36,611 bases of DNA, from positions 1 through 36,611 of the forward strand of contig NZ_CAMRAN010000040.1 of the NCBI RefSeq assembly GCF_947039875.1. Reading direction: 5' to 3'. Below the pieces are notes generated by a model that saw nothing but the letters and a program-made list of their open reading frames with translations, was not told the DNA's origin and ran no database searches. Shown here in pieces: positions 24,323 through 34,193 of this stretch (the first letter of the stretch is position 1; each line of letters begins with the position of its first letter). This stretch comes from an uncultured Photobacterium sp. Lineage in GTDB: Bacteria; Pseudomonadota; Gammaproteobacteria; Enterobacterales; Vibrionaceae. The position numbers and the translations under genes are program-made.

Positions 24323-25096
24323 TTAAAACCACGCTTGCCATGCTAATTTAGCGGCAAGAATAAACACGACCGTAATAAAAACGGGACGAATAAATTTAGC
24401 GCCAAAATGAATGGCTGAATGCGCTCCTAAATAAGCGCCAATCATTAAACATACGCCCATAATTAAACCTAGCGCAATATTTACGTGACCTAAAATAATG
24501 AACGTAATGAGTGAGGTTATATTACTGGTGAAATTCATGGCTTTTGCCAGCCCACACGCACGCAGCATATCTAATCGATATAAGACTAAACTTGATACCG
24601 TCCAAAATGCGCCAGTTCCGGGGCCCGCTAAACCATCATAAAATCCTAAGCTAGAGCCTTGCAACCATTGCTTACGTTTAAAGGTTTTGGTTACCTCTGG
24701 AAGTTGTGTTTGATCGGGGTTTGGGTGCGGGTGCCATAAGCTGTAAATTGCGACGGCAAAAATCACTAAGGGTAGAATTTTTTCTAGCCATGCACCGCTG
24801 ATGAGATTGACTGTTAGTGTACCAATAATGGCACCAATAAAAGTAGCAACAAAAGACGCCTTCCAAAACTGTGGATTAAATAATTGTTTCTTGTAATACG
24901 TCCATGCTGCCGTTGAGGAAGCAAAGCTTGCTGCCAGTTTATTAGTGCCAAGAGCGATATGGGGAGGAAGACCAAGGGACAATAGAGCAGGAACGGTAAG
25001 CATACCGCCACCGCCTGCTACTGCGTCAATAAAGCCTGCTGCTAATGCAACAACGCCAAGTATTGCTAATGTACCTGGTTCAATCATATCAATCAT
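24323..25096 (-). CDS. TSUP (TauE/SafE) family membrane transporter, YfcA-like
   Basis: The 257-residue protein has 7-8 hydrophobic segments. The first repeat contains AAGFIDAVAGGGGMLTVPALL and the second GFYDGLAGPGTGAFWT, the paired glycine-rich signatures of the TSUP family. E. coli YfcA is the nearest well-known relative. Family members export sulfite or organic sulfonates and sulfoacetate; the substrate here is unknown. Start may be residue 1 or the ATG at codon 4. Confidence 0.85.
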   Translation of the reverse strand: MIDMIEPGTLAILGVVALAAGFIDAVAGGGGMLTVPALLSLGLPPHIALGTNKLAASFASSTAAWTYYKKQLFNPQFWKASFVATFIGAIIGTLTVNLISGAWLEKILPLVIFAVAIYSLWHPHPNPDQTQLPEVTKTFKRKQWLQGSSLGFYDGLAGPGTGAFWTVSSLVLYRLDMLRACGLAKAMNFTSNITSLITFIILGHVNIALGLIMGVCLMIGAYLGAHSAIHFGAKFIRPVFITVVFILAAKLAWQAWF

Positions 25097-25125
25097 TTAA
25101 ATGCTTTTTATTATGGCTAAGATGA

Positions 25126-27210
25126 TTAGTTGTATTCAATTACGCGTTTAAATGGAGGCAAAGAATCAAGCAATGCCTTTCCATAACGACGATTAATAAT
25201 ACGACGATCTAAAATAACCACTCTACCAGAATCGCGTTCTTTTCGCAGCAAACGACCTACTGATTGAATTAACTTTTTACTTGCTTCCGGTACAGAAATT
25301 TGTAAGAAAGGGTTACCGCCTTTACTTTCAATGTATTCTGCATGTGCTTCTTCTACTGGTGATGTTGGTACGGCAAACGGGATTTTGGTTATAATTAGGT
25401 TTTCTAATAAATCCCCTGGTAAATCAAGACCTTCAGAGAAGCTTCCGGTGCCAAATAAAATGCTAGGGATGCCGTTTTTACAATTTTCTTTATGTTTTTT
25501 TAGTGTTTCATTACGTGACTCTTCACCTTGAACCAGTAATTGCCACTTGTTTTTCTTGGCTAATGGTCGCAAGGCATCGGCGACTTTGTTCATTTGCCAG
25601 TAAGATGAAAATAACACTAAGCTTGCGGTTTCACCTTCAAGGTATTCAGGTAATACTTCTATTAGTAGATCGGTAAATTGTTCTGCTTGTGGCTCTAATT
25701 TTAAGGCTGGAATAACTAGCCGAGCGTTGTTTTGATAATCAAACGGTGATGCAAGTGCAAGAAAACGCGTACCTTCTGCTTCTGCGTCAGAGATTCCCGC
25801 TTGACGACAAAAGAAGCTAAATTGATTTAATGCACGTAATGTTGCCGACACTAAAATAGCGCCCGCAGCACGGCTCCATAACAGTTGATCAAGACGGTAG
25901 CCGACCTCTAATGGTGACACTTCAATGATGTAATCATTCTCACGTTCAGGATTTTTTTCTATCCAACGTGCAAGTGGTGCGCCTTTTTTATGGTTGGGTT
26001 GTGCCATTAAAGACCAAACTTTTTCTAAATTTTCAAGGCGTTGTAGATAAAACCCGATCTCAGTAAGTGCTTGCTCACCTAAACGCGGAATAATAGTATT
26101 TTCCTTGGTGCGTTCAGCGATAAGATCTTGAATTTTACCTAACGATTGTAGTGCTTTCTTACTGGCTTCTTTACAACCTTTCGCTTCTTCTTCGAGCCAT
26201 GGAGGTAATTCACCATGCTCAAAGCGATAGACGCCATCTTTATTGAATTTGCTTGAATCAATATTGTTAGCGATTTGATTTAAAGTTGGGACTAAATGCT
26301 GAACACTGTCTTGAATCGCATTCTGGAATCGGTTTGCTTTTTGGTAGTCGGCCAACTCAGCAAATTTAGCCACAATTTGGTTGAGTTTTTCAAGCCACGT
26401 TGCTGCACCTTTGAGGCTTGCTGCAGCAGATGAAAAATCACGAGCAACTTGAGGCAAATGGTGTGCTTCATCAATCACATAAATCGTCTGTTCTGGCTCT
26501 GGTAAAATTACACCACCGCCCAATTCAATATCTGCCATTAATAAAGCATGGTTCGCCACAATAACATCTGCTTTATCTAGGTGTTCACGTGCTTTAGCAA
26601 AAGGGCAGCTACGGTGTTTAGGCATTCCAGCATGGCAGCTGTGTTTATCCGCCATAATTTGTTGCCATACTTTGTCTGGAATCGTTGTCGGCCAACTATC
26701 ACGATCTCCATCCCATTTGTTTTGTTCGGTGGCTTTGAGCATTCGCTTAAGCAAATCAAGATCAGATTTTTTGGGTTTTTCTTCCCACATTCCTAGTTGT
26801 AACTCGCTATCTGTTGAGCAACTGGCTTCTAATTTGTGGTTACAGCAATAACGTTGACGTCCTTTGGCGAGAATAAAGCTAAATTCTCGTGGGAAAATCT
26901 GATTAAACAACGGTAAATCTTTAGTAATTAATTGCTCTTGTAGGGCAACGGTTGCCGTTGAAATCAACAGTTTTTTATTATTGAACAATGCAAAAGGGAT
27001 CCCGCCAATTAAATAGGCTAGAGATTTACCGATACCCGTCCCTGCTTCTGCAACCAGAACTCGATTTTTTTTATGGTATTCACCTGCAAGTGTTTTGGCT
27101 ATTTCTGCGACTAAATAGTTTTGCGCACGACGAGGAATAAAGTTATCGAGTTGATGACTAAGATTGGCGTAGCACTGTTTGATATCGTTTTTTATGGTGT
27201 TGTGCAGCAT
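25126..27210 (-). CDS. dinG: ATP-dependent DNA helicase DinG
   Basis: Starting at the ATG at 27210 (694 aa), the N-terminus aligns with the family; a longer frame by 22 residues lacks family resemblance. Motif I is AEAGTGIGKSLAYLIG. The iron-sulfur cluster cysteines are seen in KGRQRYCCNHKLE and in the SCHAGMPKHRSCPF region. Motif II is DEAHHLP. Helicase domain 2 has LVSATLRAL, GTGSFSEGLDLPG and QSVGRLLRKERD. It is an XPD-like 5'-to-3' helicase that resolves D-loops, R-loops and G-quadruplexes. E. coli dinG is SOS-controlled; no clear LexA site is visible upstream here. Confidence 0.92.
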   Translation of the reverse strand: MLHNTIKNDIKQCYANLSHQLDNFIPRRAQNYLVAEIAKTLAGEYHKKNRVLVAEAGTGIGKSLAYLIGGIPFALFNNKKLLISTATVALQEQLITKDLPLFNQIFPREFSFILAKGRQRYCCNHKLEASCSTDSELQLGMWEEKPKKSDLDLLKRMLKATEQNKWDGDRDSWPTTIPDKVWQQIMADKHSCHAGMPKHRSCPFAKAREHLDKADVIVANHALLMADIELGGGVILPEPEQTIYVIDEAHHLPQVARDFSSAAASLKGAATWLEKLNQIVAKFAELADYQKANRFQNAIQDSVQHLVPTLNQIANNIDSSKFNKDGVYRFEHGELPPWLEEEAKGCKEASKKALQSLGKIQDLIAERTKENTIIPRLGEQALTEIGFYLQRLENLEKVWSLMAQPNHKKGAPLARWIEKNPERENDYIIEVSPLEVGYRLDQLLWSRAAGAILVSATLRALNQFSFFCRQAGISDAEAEGTRFLALASPFDYQNNARLVIPALKLEPQAEQFTDLLIEVLPEYLEGETASLVLFSSYWQMNKVADALRPLAKKNKWQLLVQGEESRNETLKKHKENCKNGIPSILFGTGSFSEGLDLPGDLLENLIITKIPFAVPTSPVEEAHAEYIESKGGNPFLQISVPEASKKLIQSVGRLLRKERDSGRVVILDRRIINRRYGKALLDSLPPFKRVIEYN

Positions 27211-27743
27211 GGTTGAAACTTCATAAGGGCCGGGAAATGCATTATAGCATGAAGCACTAAATGTGAGCGGTAACAAAAATTATGCTATTTATATTTTAAA
27301 GTGAGGGGTCGCTCACGATTTTTTATTTAGATGACATTTGCGTTATGGGTGCTTGCTTCTTGTGAATTTAAACACTGCATTTATGGCTTAAAGTTGGTTT
27401 TTTATCCTGTTTTTTTTGTTATTTCAGGTGTATTAGTTATGTAATATTCAATTATTCAGAGGTGTTAATTTAGTGTTGATTACATTTTTTTACTTGATTT
27501 TTTGTGATTAATATCGAACGATATTTTTGTAACTGTTTGTTTTTGTGATGTGTTTTATGTTTTTTTATGTTTAATTTAGATTATTTGACAAAAATATTGA
27601 ACTTCTGTCAGGATGTGAGTCATAAATTACTTCTTTTGTGTTTTAGTGTTTTGTTTTTAAAACAGAGCACATGGCAGGGGAATATAGGGACAGGGAATCT
27701 CAGGATTGAGATTTACAACAATAAGAAAGGCAGTGGACATATC
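27211..27743. other. Long T-rich intergenic region upstream of the porin
   Basis: This 533-bp gap lies between divergent dinG and the porin. It holds a small GTGAG/CTCAC hairpin followed by six T residues (27302-27326, plus sense). It also has very T-rich tracts at 27390-27560, and a possible promoter TTGACA (27585-27590)/TG-T-CAGGAT (27606-27614) that would give a leader of about 120 nt with a G-rich segment near 27675-27710. T-tracts of this kind are common in OmpR- or ToxR-controlled porin promoters; binding sites are not resolved here. Confidence 0.4.
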
Positions 27744-28727
27744 ATGAAAAAAACTCTATTAGCGCTAGCAGTTCTAACTGCAGCTGGTTCAGCAAATGCT
27801 GGCATCAACCTTTACGATGCAAATGGTGTTAAAGTTGATCTTTCTGGTGCAGCTGAAGTACAGCTTTACGATGGCTTTGAAAAGCATGCAGATTCAACTA
27901 TTCGTCTTGATGATGGTGATTTAGCTCTTCATGCGACGGTTGCTGTTTCTGATAATTTGAATGTTGTTTCAGGTACGGCGTTTAAATATGAAAACCGTGA
28001 TTTACAGAACTATGAGCTGTGGACTGGTTTCTCTGGTGAATTCGGAACAATAACTATTGGTCGTCAACTTCTAGTTTCGGATGATTCAGGTATCGGCAAA
28101 GATTACGAATTAGGTGCGGGTCAAATTGATTTTGCACAAACTGAAGGTGACCGTGTTGCTAAGTATGTTTATGACAACGGTACTTTCTATACTGCGGTTT
28201 CTCATGAAATGGACACTGACCACAGCACCACAATTACTGATGGTCGCGTTGGCTTCCGTACTGGTGGTCTAGATGTTCGTGCATACGGCTACGACGGTAA
28301 GCGTATTAGCGCAGAAGGTTTCACACTTGGTAATAATAATGGCACACCAATTATTATTCCTGGTAAAGCTGGTGAAGATGTCAGCGGTTACAACCTTGAA
28401 GCTGAATACGCAATGGGTGCTGTTAACCTAGCAGCATCTTTTGGTCAAGTTGAATACAAAGCTGCTGATACTAAAGAAACAAATAAGAATATTGATCTGT
28501 ACGAAATCAACGGTTCTTACACTATCGACAAAACAACATTGGCGCTTGGCTATGTTCGTGGCGAAGATAAAGTTGATGACGGTAACGTAATTAACAACGT
28601 GTACGCAAACGTAACACAACAATTGCACAGCAATGTACGTGCATACCTTGAACTAGGTTACTCTGACGATAAGAAAGATGAGCTAGAAGATTTCGGTTAC
28701 GTTGCTGGCCTAGAAGTTAAATTCTAA
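27744..28727 (+). CDS. Outer-membrane general porin (OmpH/OmpU-like)
   Basis: The true start is the ATG at 27744: it begins a classic signal peptide MKKTLLALAVLTAAGSANA with cleavage before GINLYDANG. The frame remains open 59 codons upstream without biological meaning. The mature protein (about 308 aa) has alternating beta strands, the GTITIGRQLL motif that leads into the constriction loop L3, and a C-terminal strand ending VAGLEVKF with terminal Phe for BAM recognition. It is shorter than E. coli OmpC and resembles trimeric gram-negative porins of Photobacterium and Vibrio. ToxR, encoded at the right end of this window, controls such porins in relatives; control here is inferred. Confidence 0.87.
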   Translation: MKKTLLALAVLTAAGSANAGINLYDANGVKVDLSGAAEVQLYDGFEKHADSTIRLDDGDLALHATVAVSDNLNVVSGTAFKYENRDLQNYELWTGFSGEFGTITIGRQLLVSDDSGIGKDYELGAGQIDFAQTEGDRVAKYVYDNGTFYTAVSHEMDTDHSTTITDGRVGFRTGGLDVRAYGYDGKRISAEGFTLGNNNGTPIIIPGKAGEDVSGYNLEAEYAMGAVNLAASFGQVEYKAADTKETNKNIDLYEINGSYTIDKTTLALGYVRGEDKVDDGNVINNVYANVTQQLHSNVRAYLELGYSDDKKDELEDFGYVAGLEVKF

Positions 28728-28747
28728 TCTAGCTGTAATGATCGATA

Positions 28748-28771
28748 AAGCCGCCTTCTTGGCGGCTTTTT
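28748..28771 (+). terminator. Porin terminator
   Basis: AAGCCGCC-TTCTT-GGCGGCTT forms a strong stem followed by five T residues, 20 bases after the porin stop. Confidence 0.92.
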
Positions 28772-28875
28772 GCTACTTTTTGTTTTGTTAAGCAGAGGGT
28801 GGTTATTGTTATCGCGCTGACAACAGATAGTAGTGATAACAATAATCAGCCAATAAAAATATTAAGGATTAATAC

Positions 28876-29517
28876 ATGAAAAAAAATCTATGGCTATTAA
28901 TGGCATTGTTTTCAGTAACGGCACAAGCTGCAACATTGACGGTGGCGGATAAAGTGAAGTTATTAGCCGTTGATGGTAAAGAAGTGAAAGGTCAAGGCTG
29001 GAGTGAGGTTGAGAGCGTTGAATTAACCGAGGGTAAGCATCAAGTTGTAGTACGTTTCGATGGTGACGTTAAGCGTGGTTCAAAAACAACTATTTATACC
29101 ACTCGTCCTTATTTGTTTGATATTGATTTAGCTGATATGAATGCCGAAATAACATTGCCTCGATTAACAACAGAATCACAAGCAAAAGCTTTTTTTGAAC
29201 GTGGTGCCACATGGCAATTAGCTCTTGAAAATGGTGCAGTAAAACCATTGGCTGGGGTTGAGTTGCAAGGGGAAGGCTTTGCCGCATACAGCGATATTGA
29301 AGCGGTTATTGCGGCTTATAATCGTGATAATGGCATTGTGATTGAGCAAGGTAACTCAGTTGATTTACAACAAGTTTCTGTGGATGTTGATAATGAAACG
29401 GGTAAAGTTGAAATCACAGGTGATGCATTAACACAGCTTAAAATGTGGTACACCAAAGCGTCAAAAGAAGATAAAAAAGCGTTTAAAATTTGGATGGCAG
29501 AAAAAGATTTTAATTAA
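28876..29517 (+). CDS. DUF2057/YccT-family periplasmic protein
   Basis: The 213-residue protein has a signal peptide [18 protein letters not shown] with cleavage before ATLTV. The conserved DUF2057 start, with a [11 protein letters not shown] segment and the [12 protein letters not shown] strand, follows. It ends [20 protein letters not shown], a helix typical of the family. E. coli YccT has been described as a periplasmic inhibitor of curli assembly (CsgI). A curli-related role here is only inference, since no csg genes are near. It is monocistronic between two terminators. Confidence 0.82.
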   Translation: MKKNLWLLMALFSVTAQAATLTVADKVKLLAVDGKEVKGQGWSEVESVELTEGKHQVVVRFDGDVKRGSKTTIYTTRPYLFDIDLADMNAEITLPRLTTESQAKAFFERGATWQLALENGAVKPLAGVELQGEGFAAYSDIEAVIAAYNRDNGIVIEQGNSVDLQQVSVDVDNETGKVEITGDALTQLKMWYTKASKEDKKAFKIWMAEKDFN

Positions 29518-29570
29518 CAGTTGCGTATAAATTACAGTGTCGTGATGTAATTATTTTGTGCTTGAAAAGT

Positions 29571-29595
29571 AAAAGGCAACCTACGTTGCCTTTTT
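29571..29595. terminator. Bidirectional terminator
   Basis: AAAAGGCAAC-CTAC-GTTGCCTTTT forms a 10-bp perfect stem with A-tract before and T-tract after, so it serves both the DUF2057 gene (plus) and the converging zinc-finger gene (minus). Confidence 0.85.
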
Positions 29596-29630
29596 ATTAT
29601 TTACAATAACAATATGACTTTTAGCGATAG

Positions 29631-30008
29631 TTAATCGTGATGATAGCGACTATGCTCACGGCATGATTTGCATCGAGGTTGAGCTGGATCTTGCTCAAGA
29701 TCACTGTATTCAATTTCTTCTTCGCAATCGGCACACAAGCCATACATTCCTAATTTAAATGAGCATACTGCAGCATCTATTTTTTCTAATCGTATTGCCA
29801 TATCAAAAAGATTAGGAATAAAAGACGATTTAGCCATTACGATAAGATCATTGAGATCGGTATTGTTTATTGTATCGGTATTATTACTTAAATGATTGAT
29901 TAGCATCTCATTTTTTAATTTTTCTGCTAGCAATGAGTATTCAGTTTCTAACGGATACTGAAAATTTTTATAATTCATATCGGTGATAGCCATAGTGATG
30001 ATATTCAA
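29631..30008 (-). CDS. DksA/TraR-type C4 zinc-finger protein
   Basis: The ORF of 125 residues opens with TTG at 30008; ATG codons at residues 6 and 11 are alternatives and none has a clear Shine-Dalgarno. A helical region leads to a C-terminal zinc finger CADC-x16-CKSC (about residues 92-115), the pattern of DksA/TraR proteins. The stretch before it (about residues 60-90) is predicted to be the coiled coil. DksA-like proteins enter the RNA polymerase secondary channel; whether this one does depends on acidic tip residues that I cannot confirm. It is not the housekeeping dksA, which is longer. Confidence 0.75.
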   Translation of the reverse strand: MNIITMAITDMNYKNFQYPLETEYSLLAEKLKNEMLINHLSNNTDTINNTDLNDLIVMAKSSFIPNLFDMAIRLEKIDAAVCSFKLGMYGLCADCEEEIEYSDLEQDPAQPRCKSCREHSRYHHD

Positions 30009-30315
30009 TAGGAAAGCTAGTGATTAATAATATTAGCTATGCTTTGATTGGGTGTTGTTATACTGCGATTAAATAAGCATCTAATGCAGTATCTCTATGT
30101 TTATTAGTCTAATCAAGATTCAATATACTGTTGTGATTTGAATCAATTCTTTAAACGAATTTAATAAATATTGTTTAATTTACTGCGAGATATAACGCTT
30201 ACTAATGAATGATGCGGTATATTAACAATTAAAACTAATTATCGTTACACGCAGCAAATAACCTAATAGGAAAAATGTTAGGGGTGTTTAACAAGTTGAT
30301 TGAGGTGATAAAAGT
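30009..30315. other. Intergenic region, nothing decisive
   Basis: AT-rich spacer between divergent genes. A 7-bp inverted repeat (ATACTGC 30060-30066/GCAGTAT 30086-30092) is the only structure noted; promoters for both flanking genes must lie here but none stands out. Confidence 0.35.
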
Positions 30316-30750
30316 TTGAATGAAGGAATAAAGGTGAATAGTCGAGTTGTGCGCTATATTTTAGTCGCTATTGGCTGGATCGCTGTTGCCTTAGGTGTCA
30401 TGGGGATTTTTTTACCCTTATTACCTACAACCCCATTTTTATTATTAGCTAGCGCATGTTTTATGAGAGGCTCGCCTAAGTTAAACCAATGGCTCCATCA
30501 GCACCCACAATTGGGGCCTATTTTAGTTAATTGGCATCAGCATGGGGCTGTGACATCAGTTGTGAAACGACGGGGATTGATCATGATAGTGATTAGTTTT
30601 AGTTTCTCTATTATTATGGTGCCATTATGGTGGCATAAGTTGATGCTGTTGGTTGGATGTGCGGTTTTATTATACTGTTTTAATCGCTTACCTATTGTTG
30701 ATATTAAACCTAATTCTGTGTCAGTTGCCGAACTCGACGAAAACTCATAA
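30316..30750 (+). CDS. ybaN: YbaN-family (DUF454) inner-membrane protein
   Basis: The sequence has the family signature GWIAVALGVMGIFLPLLPTTPFLLLASACFMRGSP at about residues 16-52, read here as two pieces around the PLLPTTPF core. Two or three further hydrophobic segments follow, and the W-L-x-HP motif lies after the first pair. TTG at 30316 has GAGGTG upstream; GTG at 30334, with AAGGA, is an equally good start. The function is unknown. ybaN directly precedes apt in E. coli too, so the call is supported by synteny. Confidence 0.85.
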   Translation: MNEGIKVNSRVVRYILVAIGWIAVALGVMGIFLPLLPTTPFLLLASACFMRGSPKLNQWLHQHPQLGPILVNWHQHGAVTSVVKRRGLIMIVISFSFSIIMVPLWWHKLMLLVGCAVLLYCFNRLPIVDIKPNSVSVAELDENS

Positions 30751-30871
30751 AATGCGCAATTATCACATACAAATGCAGCTGTTATTAACGGCTTTATTTT
30801 TATGCTTGTCTGCAGTGAGCAGGCTTTAACTTAAGATTACTCTGTTTGCCGTCAGAGTAAGTACGGAAAGA

Positions 30872-31420
30872 ATGATGAATCAAGAAACATTAAATTTAAT
30901 TACCAATAGCATTAAATCAATTCAAGATTATCCTAAACCTGGTATTCTTTTTCGTGATGTAACAAGCCTAATGGAAGTGCCTGAAGCGTATCGCGCGACG
31001 ATTGCGATTTTAGCTGAAAAGTATCAAGATCAAGGTATTACAAAGGTTATTGGTACTGAGGCTCGTGGTTTCTTATTTGGTGCACCTCTGGCATTAGCTC
31101 TAGGGGTGGCATTTGTACCTGTACGTAAGCCGGGTAAATTACCTCGTGAAGTTATCGCTGAAAGTTATGAACTTGAGTATGGTAAAGATACGCTAGAAAT
31201 TCATAAAGATGCCATTGTTGCGGGTGATAAAGTGTTACTGGTTGATGATTTATTAGCGACTGGCGGTACAATTGAAGCAACCACTAACTTAGTTCGTCGT
31301 TTAGGCGGTGATGTTAAAGATGCGGCATTTGTTATCAACTTACCTGATATAGGTGGTGAAGCGCGTCTACAAGGTTTGGGTCTTGATGTTTACTCTATTT
31401 GTGATTTCCCTGGCCACTAA
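30872..31420 (+). CDS. apt: Adenine phosphoribosyltransferase
   Basis: The 182-residue protein carries the APRT hallmarks: [13 protein letters not shown] near the N-terminus, [22 protein letters not shown], and the PRPP-binding loop [17 protein letters not shown]. It salvages adenine to AMP using PRPP in the cytoplasm. GGAAAG precedes the ATG-ATG start. It is followed by dnaX after about 280 bases. Confidence 0.95.
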   Translation: MMNQETLNLITNSIKSIQDYPKPGILFRDVTSLMEVPEAYRATIAILAEKYQDQGITKVIGTEARGFLFGAPLALALGVAFVPVRKPGKLPREVIAESYELEYGKDTLEIHKDAIVAGDKVLLVDDLLATGGTIEATTNLVRRLGGDVKDAAFVINLPDIGGEARLQGLGLDVYSICDFPGH

Positions 31421-31698
31421 TTTATACGCTATAGCTTAATTATATTTTCTATTAAGAGAATAATTGGCTAATCATTGGGCGCTTACTCTTGCGCCCTATC
31501 GCTCACTAAACAGCACTATGCTAGCATTGATGCTGATTTCAATGTTTTACATGCCTCATTACTATTTCGTTTATTTTCTTTGTTTTATAATGATTAATAG
31601 CAGTTACTCTCATTATAGCTATGATGGCGAGAATAAAAGAAAGAGTGGCGAGTTTCGTTACACCAGATGCTGCCCAGATTGATTAAGGTTATTTATAA
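31421..31698. promoter_or_regulatory. apt-dnaX intergenic with GC-rich hairpin
   Basis: GGGCGC (31477-31482) pairs with GCGCCC (31491-31496) around an 8-nt loop, 57 bases after apt. It lacks a T-run and may be an attenuator or a factor-dependent terminator. A 72-codon TTG-started frame across this region has no Shine-Dalgarno and is not accepted. Confidence 0.35.
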
Positions 31699-33825
31699 AT
31701 GAGTTATCAGGTTCTGGCCCGAAAATGGCGTCCCTACCAGTTTGCAGATGTGGTTGGACAATCACATGTTCTAACTGCGCTAGGTAATGCCTTAGAGCAA
31801 AATCGGCTTCACCATGCTTATCTTTTTAGTGGTACGCGTGGAGTAGGTAAAACGACGATTGCACGTATTTTTGCAAAAGGGTTAAATTGTGAGCAAGGCA
31901 TCACAGCAACGCCTTGTGGTAAATGTACAACCTGTCGTGAAATTGATGAAGGACGGTTTGTTGATCTGCTAGAAATTGATGCAGCATCACGTACTAAAGT
32001 TGAAGATACTCGTGAATTATTGGATAACGTGCAATACAAACCTGCACGCGGTCGTTTTAAAGTTTATCTGATTGACGAAGTTCACATGCTTTCACGTCAT
32101 AGCTTTAATGCGTTATTGAAAACATTAGAAGAACCACCAGAATATGTGAAATTTATTCTGGCGACGACTGATCCACAAAAATTACCAGTAACGATTTTAT
32201 CGCGTTGCTTACAGTTTCATTTAAAACATCTTGATCACCAACAAATCCATGCCCAACTCGATAAAGTCCTAACGGAAGAGAAAGTCGAGTATGAAGCGCG
32301 TGCATTAGCGTTGTTAGCTCGTGCAGCTGAAGGCAGTATGCGTGATGCATTGAGTTTAACTGATCAAGCGATTGCATTAGGTAATGGCAATGTTAGTGCT
32401 GAAACTGTTGCGACAATGTTAGGTACATTAGATACCGATCAAGCGTTGTCATTACTTGAAGCGGTGGCAACAGCTGATGCTAATACTGCAATGGCAAGTT
32501 TGCAGCAGTTAGCCTCGATCGGTATTGAGTGGGACAGTTTATTACGTGAATTATCGGCACAATTGCACCGCGTGGCAATGTTCCAATCATTACCTGCAAG
32601 TTTAGATGATAGCTTACCTGATGCTGAACGAATTAATTTACTTAGCCAATTGATGACACCACAAGATGTACAATTGTGTTACCAAATCTGCTTACAAGGG
32701 CGTCAAGATCTATCGTTTGCACCTGATGGCCGTACTGGCTTAGAAATGGTGTTATTACGCATGCTTGCTTTCCGCCCCGTCAGTGGTGGCAGTATTACAC
32801 CTCAGGCGATTGTGGTGCCGAGTAGTCAGCCTGCACCGTTGGCGGCACCCGCGGCCAGCGGTGTCTCGCGAGTACAAGCATTAAAAGCACAAATGCAAAC
32901 ACCGGCAACGAATGATATTCAATCTACGGTAGCCCCTGTTGTGGCGCCTCAGTCGGTAGCACCGCTGGATCCAGCACCAATGCCAGAAGCTATTGTTGCT
33001 CCTGCACCACAGGAACCACCATCAGTGCCACAGCCACCACAACCTGTGATGCAACCACCAACAGATGTAGCGCCTGTTCGATCATCGGCAGCATCCGGGT
33101 TATTAGCCGCGCGTAATCAATTACGCAGTCAGACTAAACGTGGCCAAGACGGACAAACAACGAGCACATTGCCAAAAAAGGATCTAACGACGCCAGCTAA
33201 AAAAGTCGCAACTTCAGTGATGGATCGGATTGCAAGTAAGCAAACAACGATGCCAACAATGAAATCCCATGCGATGCCGGCGTCGACAGTGGCGAATAAT
33301 GCTGCTGAAGACGATGAATATCGTTGGAAACCGATAGTAAAGCCAGCGTTAGAGGCTGATGTTAAGCCTGAGTTAACCCCTCGAGTATTGAAGCGCGCTT
33401 TAGAACATGAAAAAACGCCTGAGATGACGAAATTACTTGTCAATGAAGCTGCAAATCAGGATAGTTGGTCACAGTTAGTCACTCAGCTTGATGTGCCAAA
33501 ATTAATTCAGCAATTAGCATTGAATTCGGCTTTTGAACGTGTGGATGATCATATTACATTGTATTTACGTTCAGCTCAGAAACATTTGCAAGCTGATCGA
33601 GCGACGGCACAATTAAACAATGCCTTGAGTGAGGTGTTACAAGCACCTGTACAATTATCGATTGTTTTAGGCGAGCAAGGCCAGACCCCGCTTGAATTAC
33701 GTGAAAGTTTGTACCAACAAAAATTGCTACAAGCGCGTGACAGTTTAGCTAACGATCCTAATATCAATTTCATTTGTCAGCGTTTTGCTGCACAGCTGGA
33801 TGAAGAAAGTATTAGACCTGTTTAA
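31699..33825 (+). CDS. dnaX: DNA polymerase III tau/gamma subunit
   Basis: The 708-residue tau begins with the clamp-loader AAA+ ATPase: Walker A GTRGVGKT (45-52), zinc cysteines C64, C73, C76 and C79, and DEVHML (Walker B). Domain III follows to about residue 365. Next comes a long Pro/Ala/Gln-rich linker (about 370-500) and domains IV-V, which bind DnaB and the polymerase alpha subunit. A slippery A AAA AAG heptamer at codons 492-494 would produce a shorter gamma. It is longer than E. coli tau (643 aa) because of the linker. ybaB follows 35 bases later and recR after that, the conserved trio. Confidence 0.95.
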   Translation: MSYQVLARKWRPYQFADVVGQSHVLTALGNALEQNRLHHAYLFSGTRGVGKTTIARIFAKGLNCEQGITATPCGKCTTCREIDEGRFVDLLEIDAASRTKVEDTRELLDNVQYKPARGRFKVYLIDEVHMLSRHSFNALLKTLEEPPEYVKFILATTDPQKLPVTILSRCLQFHLKHLDHQQIHAQLDKVLTEEKVEYEARALALLARAAEGSMRDALSLTDQAIALGNGNVSAETVATMLGTLDTDQALSLLEAVATADANTAMASLQQLASIGIEWDSLLRELSAQLHRVAMFQSLPASLDDSLPDAERINLLSQLMTPQDVQLCYQICLQGRQDLSFAPDGRTGLEMVLLRMLAFRPVSGGSITPQAIVVPSSQPAPLAAPAASGVSRVQALKAQMQTPATNDIQSTVAPVVAPQSVAPLDPAPMPEAIVAPAPQEPPSVPQPPQPVMQPPTDVAPVRSSAASGLLAARNQLRSQTKRGQDGQTTSTLPKKDLTTPAKKVATSVMDRIASKQTTMPTMKSHAMPASTVANNAAEDDEYRWKPIVKPALEADVKPELTPRVLKRALEHEKTPEMTKLLVNEAANQDSWSQLVTQLDVPKLIQQLALNSAFERVDDHITLYLRSAQKHLQADRATAQLNNALSEVLQAPVQLSIVLGEQGQTPLELRESLYQQKLLQARDSLANDPNINFICQRFAAQLDEESIRPV
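33174..33200 (+). promoter_or_regulatory. Programmed -1 frameshift site in dnaX
   Basis: A AAA AAG at 33174-33180 is in the correct phase (CCA AAA AAG). Slipping back one base gives six codons (GGA TCT AAC GAC GCC AGC) and then TAA at 33198-33200, for a predicted gamma of 500 residues. Downstream pairing is weak (CGAC near 33188 with GTCG near 33206), and no upstream Shine-Dalgarno-like stimulator is clear. Confidence 0.75.
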
Positions 33826-33860
33826 AATTTTTAACCAGACCCGATAGAGAGAGAAGATAT

Positions 33861-34190
33861 ATGTTTGGTAAAGGCGGTATGGGCAACATGATGAAGCAAG
33901 CGCAGCAGATGCAAGAGCGCATGCAAAAGATGCAAGAAGAAGTTGCTAACATGGAAGTTACTGGTGAATCTGGTGCTGGCCTTGTTAAAGTAACTATCAC
34001 AGGCAGCCACAGCGTGCGTCGTGTTGAAATAGATGAAAGCCTAATGGAAGATGATAAAGACATGCTTGAAGATTTGATTGCTGCGGCATTCAATGATGCA
34101 GCACGTCGTATCGAAGAAACACAAAAAGAGAAAATGGAAGGTGTTACCGGCGGTATGAATTTACCTGCTGGCTTTAAGCTACCGTTTTAA
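33861..34190 (+). CDS. ybaB: YbaB/EbfC nucleoid-associated protein
   Basis: The 109-residue protein begins [20 protein letters not shown] and has the [17 protein letters not shown] strand pair and a C-terminal helix, all typical of YbaB/EbfC. The dimer binds DNA as tweezers and is linked to nucleoid organisation and RecOR-type repair. It ends 3 bases before recR and is preceded by GAGAGAGAAG. Confidence 0.95.
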   Translation: MFGKGGMGNMMKQAQQMQERMQKMQEEVANMEVTGESGAGLVKVTITGSHSVRRVEIDESLMEDDKDMLEDLIAAAFNDAARRIEETQKEKMEGVTGGMNLPAGFKLPF

Positions 34191-34193
34191 TCA

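Noticed and set aside
31464..31682. 72-codon ORF between apt and dnaX
   Set aside because: TTG start without Shine-Dalgarno, begins at a GC-rich hairpin, and has no family resemblance.
31421..31698. 4.5S (ffs) or other small RNA gene near dnaX
   Set aside because: The conserved SRP RNA tip sequence is absent; only one GC-rich hairpin is present.
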